This document shows, in pieces, positions 1 through 9,471 of a stretch of 64,000 bases of DNA. The stretch is from Bacillus sp. sid0103 (GTDB taxonomy: Bacteria; Bacillota; Bacilli; Bacillales_B; DSM-18226): positions 124,001-188,000 of the forward strand of contig NZ_JAHUWN010000004.1 of assembly GCF_019219025.1 (NCBI RefSeq), read 5' to 3'. Under the pieces are notes generated by a model. It was not told where the DNA came from. It was given only the letters and a program-made list of their open reading frames with translations, and searched no databases. The position numbers were made by a program, and so were the translations under genes. How positions within the stretch are numbered: position 1 is the stretch's first letter; each line of letters opens with the position of its first letter.

Positions 1-1020
1 ACCCTCTTTTCGAATATCACTAGCAACTGTGTTTCCAATCTCGACCATTCCTTCTTTCAAAGAAACAATACTCCCTCCGCCAAAAGGCAATGAAGTAACC
101 GCAGGCATTGGGATGTGTATGCCTGTACCTAACAAGCCAGAAGAATTGATTACTTCTTTGAGACGACTTCCTTTGACCATGCCAACGTCAATAGTGCTTC
201 CACCGACATCAACTGCAATAAATTCAGTATATCCACTTATGACTGCAGCTCCGCGCATACTGTTGGCAACACCTGAACCAATCGTTAAAATAGGATAATG
301 AATGGCTTCCTCAATGGACATTAGCGACCCATTGTTTTGAATGAGCCAATATGGACATTGAAATGAATGCTGATGAAATATGGTTGACAAGCCTTCGAGG
401 GCAGTCCTGATGACTTTGGAGATGATCGCATTCAATAGGGCAGAATTTTCTCTCTCAATATACCCAATACTGCCAAGTTTGTGCGAAACTGTGACAGGGA
501 GAGTTGGAAATTCTTCCTGGATTCGTCCTTTTAATAGCATTTCTTCTTGCTCATATAATGGAGAATACGCTCCTACAATACATACGGAGTCGATCTCACC
601 AAGTTCAATGGCAGTAAAAAGCTCATCCAAATCAGCAGCAAAGCCCTCTGATTCCTTTCTTCCCCTATATCCGTTGCTACTTTTCAGATGATAAATACTA
701 TGGATGTAGCTTTTAAGTGAAGCAGGCCAGTCTAATCCAGGTTTTAGAGTCATGTTTTGTTTTGTCAATCTTATTAAGGCTGTACGGGCCAATTCCTTTT
801 TGGAATAAATTGCATTAAGAACATGTGTTGTTCCAATAAAGACCCCTTTTACTTGGTCTGGTAAAATTCTCGATTCATTAAGAACACTGCTAATTGCAAC
901 ACTCATACCTGTGAGTATATCTTCAGTAGTCAGTTGCTTGGCGGCTGCGAGTAACTGTCCATTTTCTGACATGAGTACGACATCAGTGTTAGTACCTCCT
1001 ACATCAATCCCAAGCCTCAT
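1..1020 (-). CDS. Hydantoinase/oxoprolinase-family protein (3' end outside window)
   Basis: The reading frame starts at the ATG whose complement lies at 1018-1020 and stays open to the window edge, so only the first 340 residues are visible. It opens with MRLGIDVGGTNTDVVL, the ATP-phosphate-binding start of the HyuA/OplA hydantoinase-oxoprolinase superfamily, and has a second glycine-rich motif (FIAVDVGGSTIDVGM) near residue 265. Members open cyclic amides such as hydantoins or 5-oxoproline with ATP. The start lies 17 bp inside the end of the upstream DUF917 gene, which suggests translational coupling. Exact substrate unknown; hydantoin opening is an inference from family. Confidence 0.85.
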   Translation of the reverse strand, partial: MRLGIDVGGTNTDVVLMSENGQLLAAAKQLTTEDILTGMSVAISSVLNESRILPDQVKGVFIGTTHVLNAIYSKKELARTALIRLTKQNMTLKPGLDWPASLKSYIHSIYHLKSSNGYRGRKESEGFAADLDELFTAIELGEIDSVCIVGAYSPLYEQEEMLLKGRIQEEFPTLPVTVSHKLGSIGYIERENSALLNAIISKVIRTALEGLSTIFHQHSFQCPYWLIQNNGSLMSIEEAIHYPILTIGSGVANSMRGAAVISGYTEFIAVDVGGSTIDVGMVKGSRLKEVINSSGLLGTGIHIPMPAVTSLPFGGGSIVSLKEGMVEIGNTVASDIRKEG

Positions 1021-2119
1021 AATCCTCTTCTCCTTCCACCCACTGGACCTGGCGATAGTCAGTATTTATACCAAACCTCCTAGGTCCAACAAGCTCAAGC
1101 ATATCTTTCGTTCGAAGAATAGAAGGAGCGGTTATTGCAATAACCATCACAACATCCCCTTCTTGCAGTTCTGCTGCTAGCTTTGGCAAGAATGTATGGG
1201 AATCTAGCAGCAAGATCAGGTCCGGTGTGGTACAAACATATTCACCTTGATAAAGGATAGATAAAAATTCATTTTGAAAGCTAATTTCAATTGATTTACC
1301 ATCGTGAGAGTACTTTCCGTTAATACCGCATGTTCCGACAAGTGTACCATGATTAAACCACCGCTTGATGAACGATACATATCCAATAGTGATGAGCTTA
1401 AGCTCACCGTAAACTGAATTGTCAATAATTCGGTTCATATGTAGAAGCCTTTCGTCGGTTGAACCATATAATATCGTCTTACCGAGCTCTAAAGCCAGCT
1501 TTAACGTTCCAGGTATTACGCCAGCTAATAAATGGCCGCCAGTCATACCATAACAGGCAAGATGGACGTAGCCGGTGTTTCGCATGACGATTTCCTTAAT
1601 CGTTGTGACCGTTTCAGATGGTGTTGTCCTTTCAACGAGTGACATACATTCTTCTCCTGTTTGTGCAGCAATCGGAAGCAATGGAATGTTGTTAAGGAAA
1701 TAGGTTGTCATGTCTAGTTCTGGAAATGCTCTTCCCATTCCATCCCCATCAATAACCGGAAGATTGGTTTGTAACGCAATCAAAAGTGGATATAACGCGT
1801 TCAATCCACCTATTTCAAGCGAGATAAGCGCATCTGCTTTCGTTCCAGACACCTGCTCATAAATGGAGAGAACCTTAACTCCTTCCCTTCCTTCTGGCAA
1901 ATCCTCACTGAATAAGACAGGCGAACCTGCCACCGCAATAGGGACAACCCACTCATTTGCGACTTCATTTATCGTCTTGACTGTGATGGTATCGTCTTCT
2001 TTCATTATAGACCGTAATAAATATTCCATTGTTTTCGGATCACCACCTCCACCACAGGAAAGCATTTTAGCTCCTATTGAAATGAATGGGACGTCTGCTT
2101 TTTGGATGGACCAAGACAT
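1004..2119 (-). CDS. DUF917 family protein
   Basis: A 371-residue DUF917 protein. The early motif GAKMLSCGGGGDPKT and the stretch GEIGGLNALYPLL-like (seen as LEIGGLNALYPLLIA) are typical of the family, which is often encoded beside hydantoinase/oxoprolinase subunits, exactly as here. Biochemical role is not established; a function in hydantoin or related ring metabolism is an inference from context. The start is supported by AGGAG seven bases before the ATG. A second, only distantly similar DUF917 gene is present at 37428-38534, within a urocanase-like cluster. Confidence 0.85.
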   Translation of the reverse strand: MSWSIQKADVPFISIGAKMLSCGGGGDPKTMEYLLRSIMKEDDTITVKTINEVANEWVVPIAVAGSPVLFSEDLPEGREGVKVLSIYEQVSGTKADALISLEIGGLNALYPLLIALQTNLPVIDGDGMGRAFPELDMTTYFLNNIPLLPIAAQTGEECMSLVERTTPSETVTTIKEIVMRNTGYVHLACYGMTGGHLLAGVIPGTLKLALELGKTILYGSTDERLLHMNRIIDNSVYGELKLITIGYVSFIKRWFNHGTLVGTCGINGKYSHDGKSIEISFQNEFLSILYQGEYVCTTPDLILLLDSHTFLPKLAAELQEGDVVMVIAITAPSILRTKDMLELVGPRRFGINTDYRQVQWVEGEEDYEAWD

Positions 2120-2187
2120 CTTACATCTCCTTTCTTATTTACGTCCTATCATCATATTTCAGCGTTATCACACCAATTATATTTTTA

Positions 2188-3864
2188 TCACTTTATTCCC
2201 AATTGATTTAATTTTCTGTATAATGTTGGCAAACTTATCCCTAATTTGTTGGCTACCTTCTTCTTTCCGTTCGTATCTCTCCCTAATTCATCTAGAAGTT
2301 CAAGTATATGATCTTTTTCTACTCGGTTTTTTCGCTTCGAAAAACTATTACTCTTCGAAGGTTCCGTGGAATGATCCGCTAGAAAATTGTTGGGTAAGCT
2401 TTTCATCGTAACAATTTCTCCTATTTCAAGCTCAATAAAATGCTGGACAACGTTATGAATTTCGCGGATATTTCCTGGCCACTGATGGTTCAATAATGTT
2501 TTATAAACGTCAGCCGACAGTCTTTTTGGCGGACGGTTTAGTTCCAACGAAAACTTTTTCATAAAATGTTCGATTAAAATGGGGATATCATCTTTCCTAT
2601 CTCTAAGCGATGGTAGAAATAGTGGAATAACATTTAATCTGTAAAATAAATCTTCACGGAATTTGCCATCACGTACCAGCTGTTCTAGATTTTGATGGGT
2701 TGCAGTGATGATCCGTACATCTACATTTCTGGAATTACTGTCTCCTACTCTTTCAATTTTTCGTTCCTGAACAACTCGAAGCAGCTTCGCCTGGAGATGA
2801 AGTGACATATCACCTATTTCATCAAGAAAAATAGTTCCGCCATTAGCTAGTTCAAATCTTCCTGGTTTATCTGTTACAGCCCCAGTAAATGCACCCTTTA
2901 CATGTCCAAACAATTCGCTTTCTAGTAAGTTTTCTGGTATTGCTGCACAGTTAAGAGCCACAAACGGTTTGTCCGAGCGCAAACTTTCTTGATGGATCGA
3001 TTGAGCAAACATCTCCTTACCTGTTCCACTCTCACCTCTTAACAATATGGTCACATCGCTGGTTGATACTCTTTTAGCGATAGTAATAACTTCTTGAAGC
3101 TTCGCACTCGTCCCTTTAATATCTTCGAAACAACACATCGTTTTTTTCGCCATTTTTTTAGGTGATTGCTTTACCAGTTCAAGTTTAATCAGATAGGATT
3201 GAACTTGTTCATTGTTGAAGATTGGTTTTACATGGGCAATAAATTCTTGCTTGTTCAAAAACGACTTATGCATTTCTAACCGGTGGACAACCTTATTTTT
3301 TAACTCTTTAATATCAACCCAGCTTTTCTCAGAAATGATACTGGTAACCTCTTCCCCGATAAGAATATGTTTTCTAGCATTCAGCTTTTCAGCTAATCTA
3401 TGATTTATTTCTTCTATTCTACCATCAGATGAAATCATCAAGAACAGATCGTCTGTCATTGAAAAAAGTTCCAGTACTTCTCTTTTTAAAAGATCATTTT
3501 CTTTTTCTAGTTTTTCTGCAATGGATTCACATGACAATAGATGACATCCAACTTCTGCTAAAATTCCAAGCATTTCTCTATTTTGAATGAACCATTCCTT
3601 GTTGCCATCTTTAGGATGTAGGATTCCAATCGCTTCTACTCTGCCAGTTTCTTTTATCGGAACTAGCAGTATAGAGTCGCCATTATAATATAAACATTCC
3701 TCCTGGAATACAGATATTCCAGTTTGAATGACTTGGTTAATAGATGAGACTTCATGAACCATATGTTCAAAATCATCTCTGGTAAGAATGCTAAATTGAA
3801 CTGAAAATCTCTTAAACAAATTCTCTACCTTATCTACGTGTTTATAGAAAGCAGTGTCCTGCAT
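2188..3864 (-). CDS. Sigma-54-dependent transcriptional activator (GAF/PAS-AAA+-Fis)
   Basis: A 558-residue enhancer-binding protein. The N-terminal ~230 residues look like GAF-like and PAS sensor domains. The AAA+ core has a Walker A motif GESGTGKE near residue 275, the sigma-54-contacting GAFTGA loop near residue 320 and Walker B FLDEIGD. A Fis-type helix-turn-helix ([18 protein letters not shown]) closes the protein. It sits immediately upstream of the DUF917/hydantoinase genes on the same strand and probably controls them, but I found no well-spaced -24/-12 promoter (GG and GC ten bases apart) before 2119. Effector ligand unknown. Confidence 0.93.
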   Translation of the reverse strand: MQDTAFYKHVDKVENLFKRFSVQFSILTRDDFEHMVHEVSSINQVIQTGISVFQEECLYYNGDSILLVPIKETGRVEAIGILHPKDGNKEWFIQNREMLGILAEVGCHLLSCESIAEKLEKENDLLKREVLELFSMTDDLFLMISSDGRIEEINHRLAEKLNARKHILIGEEVTSIISEKSWVDIKELKNKVVHRLEMHKSFLNKQEFIAHVKPIFNNEQVQSYLIKLELVKQSPKKMAKKTMCCFEDIKGTSAKLQEVITIAKRVSTSDVTILLRGESGTGKEMFAQSIHQESLRSDKPFVALNCAAIPENLLESELFGHVKGAFTGAVTDKPGRFELANGGTIFLDEIGDMSLHLQAKLLRVVQERKIERVGDSNSRNVDVRIITATHQNLEQLVRDGKFREDLFYRLNVIPLFLPSLRDRKDDIPILIEHFMKKFSLELNRPPKRLSADVYKTLLNHQWPGNIREIHNVVQHFIELEIGEIVTMKSLPNNFLADHSTEPSKSNSFSKRKNRVEKDHILELLDELGRDTNGKKKVANKLGISLPTLYRKLNQLGIK

Positions 3865-4044
3865 GGTATCACACCCTATTTTTACTTCGATTTTTTTAAA
3901 CCAGTTACTAAATGGAATAGTTAAAAAGACTAGACAAATAGGTGAATGTCATCGTTTTGGACAAATACGTAAAGAAACTAACTTCATATAACTTTTAAAA
4001 ATCCGATACATGGATGAATGTAATTAACTTTATATTAACAAAAA

Positions 4045-4149
4045 ACACCCCGGTGGGTGCTATTTTTATAAAATATTGATAATTCGGTACACTTTTATAG
4101 TAGCAAATACAAAAATACCAAAAAAGCTACTCAAAAATTTAAGTAGCTT
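4045..4149 (-). terminator. Terminator(s) after the D-amino-acid gene run
   Basis: Two hairpins lie downstream of the ridA-like gene. At 4124-4149 an 8-bp stem (AAGCTACT/AGTAGCTT) is followed on the minus strand by a T-rich run, a good intrinsic terminator. At 4046-4059 a short GC-rich stem (CACCC/GGGTG) is also followed by Ts on the minus strand and may act as a backup. Confidence 0.7.
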
Positions 4150-4209
4150 CTATGATTGAACATTTAATGTTCTTTTAACACGCGTATCATACCTTAAATA
4201 ACTTATCTT

Positions 4210-4668
4210 TCACTCTTCTATTTCTAGGACCATCTCAATTTCAACTGGTAAATTCAAGGGAAGGACATTGGTTCCTATAGCCGACCTTGCGTGCTTCCCC
4301 TTTTCCCCGAAAACTTCTACCAAAAGATCTGAAGCACCATTGATTACTTGTGGATGATTATAAAAGTCATTTGTAGAACTTACAAATCCGAGTAGTTTGA
4401 CTATTTTTTTCACTTTATTTAAATCCCCGAGCTCTTCCTTTACTATACTGAGTAAATTTAAAGCAGTAATTCTAGCCGCGTCATAGCCTTGCTCGATAGA
4501 AATATCTTCTCCAAGCTTACCTTGGTAAAGTGGCTTTCCATCGATAAAGCATCCGGAGCCAGAAGTAAAAAGAAGGTTTCCAGAACGATTAATGGTAACA
4601 TAATTGGCCAGTGGTGCTGGTGCTGGTGGTAACTCATATCCAAGTTCTATTATTTTAGACTCTATCAT
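4210..4668 (-). CDS. RidA family deaminase-like protein
   Basis: A 152-residue protein of the RidA/YjgF/YER057c family, slightly longer than the usual ~130 residues. Recognisable segments are LLFTSGSGC early, AARITALNLLSIVKEELGDL in the middle and ARSAIGTNVLPLNLPVEIE at the C-terminus. Canonical RidA has the active-site arginine in its C-terminal RxxV-type motif; here ARSAIG occupies that place. RidA proteins hydrolyse reactive enamine/imine intermediates released by PLP and amino-acid enzymes. As the last gene of an amino-acid gene run, a role in detoxifying imines or as an amidohydrolase-like accessory is plausible. AGGAG precedes the ATG by seven bases. Confidence 0.85.
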   Translation of the reverse strand: MIESKIIELGYELPPAPAPLANYVTINRSGNLLFTSGSGCFIDGKPLYQGKLGEDISIEQGYDAARITALNLLSIVKEELGDLNKVKKIVKLLGFVSSTNDFYNHPQVINGASDLLVEVFGEKGKHARSAIGTNVLPLNLPVEIEMVLEIEE

Positions 4669-4688
4669 TCTTATACTCCTTTAGTTTA

Positions 4689-5870
4689 TCACGTATTTTT
4701 TTCAAATAACTTGATGACAGAAGCTGTTAAAATAGCTACGCCATTCCCCAAAGCTGCTAAGTTAAATTTCATATTTGGGTGATGAAGACCGGGTTCTAGG
4801 CCTGTACCTAACCCTACCATCGTTGCTTGAATATTAGGTCTTTCCTTTGTATAAAAATGAAAATCTTCACCGCCCGGTGTGACAGGAGGTTGGACAAGTG
4901 ATTTTTCACCAAGTATTTGGCGAACCACTTCTCCCACTATTTCTTCCATATCAGGGCTTTTCTCTGCTGCTGCCATTTGCGCACGAATTTCAAGTTGTAC
5001 TTCAGCGCCATTGGCTTCCCCTGCATATTGAACAGCTCTCATTACACTTTCTGTTAAAGCTTCCATGGCCTTATTCGTTTGTGCTCTAAGATCGATACTA
5101 AACTCTGCTTCATCGGGAATAACATTGATGTTTTCCCCACCGGCTTTCACTTGTGTAACTTTGGCTGAACTTGGTAAGGTTGGATCAACCTTAACCGAAT
5201 TAACCGCACTTATAATCGCCCCAAGGGAATCTACCACATTAATGCCCAGATTAGGTCTTGAGCCATGGGCTTGTATCCCTTTAATTTTTCCTTTTAAAAG
5301 AGTGGCAGCTCCATGGTAAATTGCGGAAGATGCCTGCCCCATCCCAAGTTCGAATACCGGTCTAACATGAATACCGAGCAAAAAATCAACGTCATCGACT
5401 ATTCCATCTTTTATGATTGCTTGAGCGCCTTTCCCTGTCTCTTCAGCAGGTTGGAAAATAATTTTTAGGCATCCACTATTCGGTTGAAATTTGGATTCCT
5501 TTAAACAACGAAGCGTATTTAAAACCATGGTCATATGCGCATCATGCCCGCATGAATGGATTGCCTTCCATACACCATCAACATTCTGCCACAATGCATC
5601 CATGTCCGTCCGAATAGCGATTGTAGGGCCACGAGTATCGCTTTCCCATTTAACGACTATTCCACAATGACTCTGGTACGTTTCGTATGGAAAACCAAGT
5701 TTATCCAGTTCTTCACAAAGAAAGTCCCTGGTTTTATGCTCCTTCCAACTAACTTCTGCCAAATCATGTAATTTATCGTAAGTATCTAAAAGAAGAGTGT
5801 GATTATTGTTCACCCATTCTTTTATTCTAGTTAAACTAATGTTTGTCTGTGTATTATGCAGATGGATCAC
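4689..5870 (-). CDS. M20 family metallo-hydrolase (probable N-succinyl/N-acyl-L-amino acid hydrolase)
   Basis: A 393-residue M20D-type amidohydrolase. Metal-binding motifs are visible: AIRTDMDALW, then SCGHDAHM around residue 108, FQPAEETGKGAQ around 140 and GGEDFHFY near 340. The family removes acyl groups from N-acyl-L-amino acids. It starts with GTG, 17 bp inside the end of the upstream GNAT gene, so it is translationally coupled to it. Because a GNAT and an N-succinylamino-acid-racemase-like gene sit in the same run, I infer that it releases the L-amino acid from its N-succinyl (or other N-acyl) derivative. Confidence 0.85.
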   Translation of the reverse strand: MIHLHNTQTNISLTRIKEWVNNNHTLLLDTYDKLHDLAEVSWKEHKTRDFLCEELDKLGFPYETYQSHCGIVVKWESDTRGPTIAIRTDMDALWQNVDGVWKAIHSCGHDAHMTMVLNTLRCLKESKFQPNSGCLKIIFQPAEETGKGAQAIIKDGIVDDVDFLLGIHVRPVFELGMGQASSAIYHGAATLLKGKIKGIQAHGSRPNLGINVVDSLGAIISAVNSVKVDPTLPSSAKVTQVKAGGENINVIPDEAEFSIDLRAQTNKAMEALTESVMRAVQYAGEANGAEVQLEIRAQMAAAEKSPDMEEIVGEVVRQILGEKSLVQPPVTPGGEDFHFYTKERPNIQATMVGLGTGLEPGLHHPNMKFNLAALGNGVAILTASVIKLFEKNT

Positions 5871-6687
5871 TTCTTTCTAGTACGTAATACGCAATATTAT
5901 CTTCCGGGATTACCCCGGTAACGCGAAAGCCCTTTGAAAGGGCTTCATTTAATTTATTGCGAGTGTGTGATCGCCACTGTTGGAACAGATCAGGTGCGTC
6001 TTGCTTCATTTGCCGTACCTCTTTTGGAATGGCGAACAAATATCCTGGAAGAGACTGCACACTTTTATTTCCGCTAGGAATTGGATGTTCACCGGCAAAC
6101 GTAATGTCTGATAGCTTTTCATACTTCTTCCATTTGGCCTGATGGCTACGGTTTCCCTCTAGCGCATATATAACCGACTCAGACAAAAGATCCCATTCCA
6201 CCAAGAAGCGGTCGGAAGGTGTATCTTTATTTAATTTATCATTCATGTAACCATAATAAGCTTCAATATACGTTTTTACATACCCACCCAGTTTGGAAAG
6301 GTTAAGATATCCATTTTTAACTTCAAGAGGGTCAAAAGTCCAAATGATTTTTTCATAACCATATTCAATTGCCCATTCTCGCTGTTTAAATTTCAATTTC
6401 TCACCGATTCCTTGATTGCGGTAATGGGGGTGTATAGCCATCATATGTGAGCAGAGATAGGGCTTTTTACTAAGATTACTGTAACCGGCAAATCCATAGC
6501 AAAATCCTACTAGTCTATTACTTTCCTTCTCAAATGCACCAATAACGACCCCGCCATTATGAATGGCGGCCACCATCTGTGGGAGAGAGGTGACTACCTC
6601 TTCTCCCCACACCGTGTTTTGCAATTCAACAATGTCTGACAGTGATTCAAGTTCTGTTATGATCCTATACGAAAACTTTTCTTGCAT
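5854..6687 (-). CDS. GNAT N-acyltransferase (candidate D-amino acid N-succinyltransferase)
   Basis: A GNAT acyltransferase of 277 residues when begun at the ATG at 6687, which has AGGAG six bases upstream; the longer open frame to 6786 lies inside the upstream gene. The acetyl-CoA-binding core is visible as MMAIHPHYRNQGIGEKLK (R/Q-x-x-G-x-G/A type). The C-terminal ~100 residues extend beyond a minimal GNAT. Stop and start codons overlap both neighbours (23 bp with the deacylase gene, 17 bp with M20). In Geobacillus-type D-amino-acid pathways a GNAT of this size N-succinylates D-amino acids; that assignment here is inference from the neighbouring racemase and hydrolase. Confidence 0.8.
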   Translation of the reverse strand: MQEKFSYRIITELESLSDIVELQNTVWGEEVVTSLPQMVAAIHNGGVVIGAFEKESNRLVGFCYGFAGYSNLSKKPYLCSHMMAIHPHYRNQGIGEKLKFKQREWAIEYGYEKIIWTFDPLEVKNGYLNLSKLGGYVKTYIEAYYGYMNDKLNKDTPSDRFLVEWDLLSESVIYALEGNRSHQAKWKKYEKLSDITFAGEHPIPSGNKSVQSLPGYLFAIPKEVRQMKQDAPDLFQQWRSHTRNKLNEALSKGFRVTGVIPEDNIAYYVLERSDPSA

Positions 6688-8272
6688 GACTGTTCTCCTG
6701 TCGCAACACTTTCCCAGCAGTTGTACCGATATATTTGCCTTCTTTAACCGCCATTTGCCCATTGACAAGGACGTAATCAATTCCAACCGGCTCTTCTAGT
6801 GGGTTCTCGTAGGTTGATTGGTCATTGACAGTTTTGGGATCAAATACCACAATATCCGCTGCATACCCCTCCCGAAGCAATCCTCTATCTTTTAAACGAA
6901 GTAACTGAGCAGGCGCTCCTGTCATCTTACGCACGGCCTGTTCAAGGGTAAGAGCCTGTTTTTCACGCACAAATCTTCCTAACACACGTGGATATGTTCC
7001 GTAAAGTCTAGGATGAGGTTTCCCGCCAAAAATACCATCTGACCCTACAATCTGGAGCTGGTGCTGCATTCCAAAGATGACATCTTTCTCATCGCCCCAG
7101 TGAACTACCATCGTAATTCCTGCATTCTCCTCAATAAGTAAATCGAAAGCCGCGTCTGCTACATCTCTGTCTAAAATTTCTGCTATTTCAAACATGTTTT
7201 TGCCTTCTGCCCAGCGATTTTTTTCTGTAGAAACAGCAGAAATAATAATATTCTCCCATCCGCAGGTTAGGACCCAGTTTTCGTAGTCGCCATTATCTTT
7301 AAATTCTTGTTTTATTTTTTCCCGGATTTCGGGTTCTTTTAATTTTTCTAACAGTTCAGAGGTTCCTCCTGAATGCATCCACGGAGGTAAAATCGCATGA
7401 AAAACGGTTGATCCAGCAGTATACGGATATTGATCAAAGGTGATTTCAATTCCTTCCTTGCGGCCCTCATCCATTTTTTCAAGCGCTTTTTCAAATTTAT
7501 CTCGATTGATTTTACCTGCGACTTTGAAATGAGAGACATGAAGACGGACGCCTGATTGACGGGCAACATCAATGACCTCCTCCAGAGCTTCTAAGGAGTG
7601 GTTGCTCTCGTTACGAATATGGACTACAAAGCAGCCGTCAAATTTAGCCGCCCCTTTGCAGATCGCAATTAATTCTTTTTTACTGGAAAAGACATTCGGA
7701 GGATAGACTAGACCGGAAGATACCCCAACTGCTCCTTGCTTCATTCCTTCTTCAACAAGGTACTGCATTTGATCCATTTCTTCTTGTGTCGCTTCTCTTC
7801 CATCAAAGCCCATCACCAGTGTCCGTACTGCCCCATGTGGAACGAGGTAGGTCGCATTGCCTGCAATATCGGAATTTTCCAAAAACTGAAGGTATTCATC
7901 GATTGTGTTCCATGGCCAATCACCGATATCTCCATTTAATCCTTTTAACTGCTTTTGCCATAAAGGCTTGGTTTCTTCAGAAACCGGAGCAACCGAAATA
8001 CCATCCTGTCCAAATAATTCCGTCGTCACACCTTGTAATACTTTTATATGGTGGATTTCAGGTTTTGTACAGAGTAAATCAGAATGGACATGCGTATCGA
8101 TAAATCCAGGTGAAACAGCCAACCCCTTAGCATCTATCACTGTTGCAGCCTGTTCATTACTTAAATCACCCATTTTACAAATTACCCCATTTTTAATACC
8201 AATATCTAGTTTCGTCCATGGATTTTCTGTACCATCAAAAACCTGTCCACCTTTTATAATGAAATCAAACAT
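6665..8272 (-). CDS. N-acyl-D-amino-acid deacylase (D-aminoacylase family amidohydrolase)
   Basis: A 535-residue amidohydrolase closely resembling D-aminoacylases. It has the metal-binding FIDTHVHSDLL motif near residue 58, GVTTELFGQDG near 92, VHIRNES near 215 and the late HPRLYGTYPRVLGRFVRE block typical of this group. It hydrolyses N-acyl-D-amino acids to free D-amino acids, or acts on related cyclic or N-carbamoyl compounds. AGGAGG lies six bases before the ATG. It overlaps the following GNAT gene by 23 bp. In context it would feed D-amino acids into the N-succinyl racemisation route. Confidence 0.9.
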   Translation of the reverse strand: MFDFIIKGGQVFDGTENPWTKLDIGIKNGVICKMGDLSNEQAATVIDAKGLAVSPGFIDTHVHSDLLCTKPEIHHIKVLQGVTTELFGQDGISVAPVSEETKPLWQKQLKGLNGDIGDWPWNTIDEYLQFLENSDIAGNATYLVPHGAVRTLVMGFDGREATQEEMDQMQYLVEEGMKQGAVGVSSGLVYPPNVFSSKKELIAICKGAAKFDGCFVVHIRNESNHSLEALEEVIDVARQSGVRLHVSHFKVAGKINRDKFEKALEKMDEGRKEGIEITFDQYPYTAGSTVFHAILPPWMHSGGTSELLEKLKEPEIREKIKQEFKDNGDYENWVLTCGWENIIISAVSTEKNRWAEGKNMFEIAEILDRDVADAAFDLLIEENAGITMVVHWGDEKDVIFGMQHQLQIVGSDGIFGGKPHPRLYGTYPRVLGRFVREKQALTLEQAVRKMTGAPAQLLRLKDRGLLREGYAADIVVFDPKTVNDQSTYENPLEEPVGIDYVLVNGQMAVKEGKYIGTTAGKVLRQENSHARKVFV

Positions 8273-8306
8273 TTTATCCCTCCTGTTTTTTAGTTCTACT
8301 ATTTCT

Positions 8307-9437
8307 TTATTTCAATATCAATTCCTTTGTAAATAACTCTTTATCGATCACATATTGATTCAATACAGCTTCGTTGATTTCATAGCCAATACCGGGAGAG
8401 TCCGGCACTTGAAGCCTACCTGGTTGAGATAACATGACCTCTGGCGTAACGATATCATAAGCCCAATAACGATCAGAAGCGGATGTATCCCCAGGGATAC
8501 TAAAGTTGTCGAGCGACGAAAGGGCAATATTGTGTGCACGTCCGATCCCAGCTTCAAGCATCCCCCCACACCAAACCGGAATATTGTGAAATTTACATAA
8601 ATCATGAATTTTTTTAGCTTCTGTCAGTCCGCCCACACGGCCAACCTTAATATTGATAATTTTACAACTTCCTAGTTCAATAGCTTTTCTAGCGTCTTCC
8701 ACTGAATGAATACTTTCATCCAGGCAAATTGGCGTAGCCAGCTGTTTTTGAAGCTTAGCATGATCAATAATGTCATCGTGAGCCAATGGCTGCTCAATCA
8801 TAATAAGCTTAAACTGGTCCAATTGTTTAAGGTTATTCACATCATTTAATGTGTAAGCTGAGTTTGCATCTGCCATCAACGGGATATTAGGGCCAAATTG
8901 TTCCCGAATGGCACGAATCACTTCGATATCATGACCTGGTTTAATTTTTACTTTAATTTTTTTGTAACCTTCGCCAATAAATTGCTCCACTTTCTCGAGC
9001 ACTTTTTCTACGGTATCCTCGATACCGATACTGACTCCTACATCAATTTCACTTTTATGACCACCAAGAGCGGTTGCAAGTGAAATACCTTGTTGTTTTG
9101 AATATAAATCCCAAATCGCTCCATCAAGGACAGCTTTAGCCATGTTATTCCGTCGGATCGGCATAAAGAGTTCATGAATGTCAGTGGGATGTTTGATGCT
9201 TTTAGCTGAGAACAATTTAGGAATAAGAAATTCCTTAAGGATATAACTGACGGTTCCTGTGGTTTCTTCATTATATATAGGATATGGAAGAGAAGCGCTT
9301 TCAGCATATCCGATAAATTCGCCGCTATGGACACTGACTACGAGAAAATCTTTATATGTCAAACGGCCAAAGCTGGTCTCAAATTGGTTTTTTAGTGGCA
9401 TTTTTAGTCTAGAAATTTCCACTTTATCAATATTCAT
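8307..9437 (-). CDS. Enolase-superfamily N-succinylamino acid racemase / o-succinylbenzoate synthase-like
   Basis: Starting at the ATG at 9437 (GAAAGGGG about seven bases upstream) the protein has 376 residues; the frame is open upstream to 9587 but without a better start. Enolase-superfamily features: KIKVKIKPG with the catalytic KxK lysines near residue 165, acidic metal ligands in MADANSAY, MIEQPL and LDESIHS, and a C-terminal block WCGGMLEAGIGRAHNIA followed by PGDTSASDRYW that is characteristic of the NSAR/OSBS (MenC class 2) family. No other menaquinone genes are nearby, while acyltransferase and deacylase genes are, so N-succinylamino acid racemisation is the likelier job. Confidence 0.85.
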   Translation of the reverse strand: MNIDKVEISRLKMPLKNQFETSFGRLTYKDFLVVSVHSGEFIGYAESASLPYPIYNEETTGTVSYILKEFLIPKLFSAKSIKHPTDIHELFMPIRRNNMAKAVLDGAIWDLYSKQQGISLATALGGHKSEIDVGVSIGIEDTVEKVLEKVEQFIGEGYKKIKVKIKPGHDIEVIRAIREQFGPNIPLMADANSAYTLNDVNNLKQLDQFKLIMIEQPLAHDDIIDHAKLQKQLATPICLDESIHSVEDARKAIELGSCKIINIKVGRVGGLTEAKKIHDLCKFHNIPVWCGGMLEAGIGRAHNIALSSLDNFSIPGDTSASDRYWAYDIVTPEVMLSQPGRLQVPDSPGIGYEINEAVLNQYVIDKELFTKELILK

Positions 9438-9471
9438 GTCATAGCCCCTTTCTCTATTTAATGTTAGAGGA

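Noticed and set aside
2120..2187. Sigma-54 promoter before the DUF917 gene
   Set aside because: A TTGG...GC arrangement exists, but the GG and GC elements are 9 rather than 10 bases apart and the flanks do not match TGGCAC-N5-TTGC.
8307..9437. menC of menaquinone biosynthesis
   Set aside because: No other men genes nearby and a clear acyltransferase/deacylase context; the promiscuous NSAR/OSBS family fits the racemase role better. Not fully excluded.
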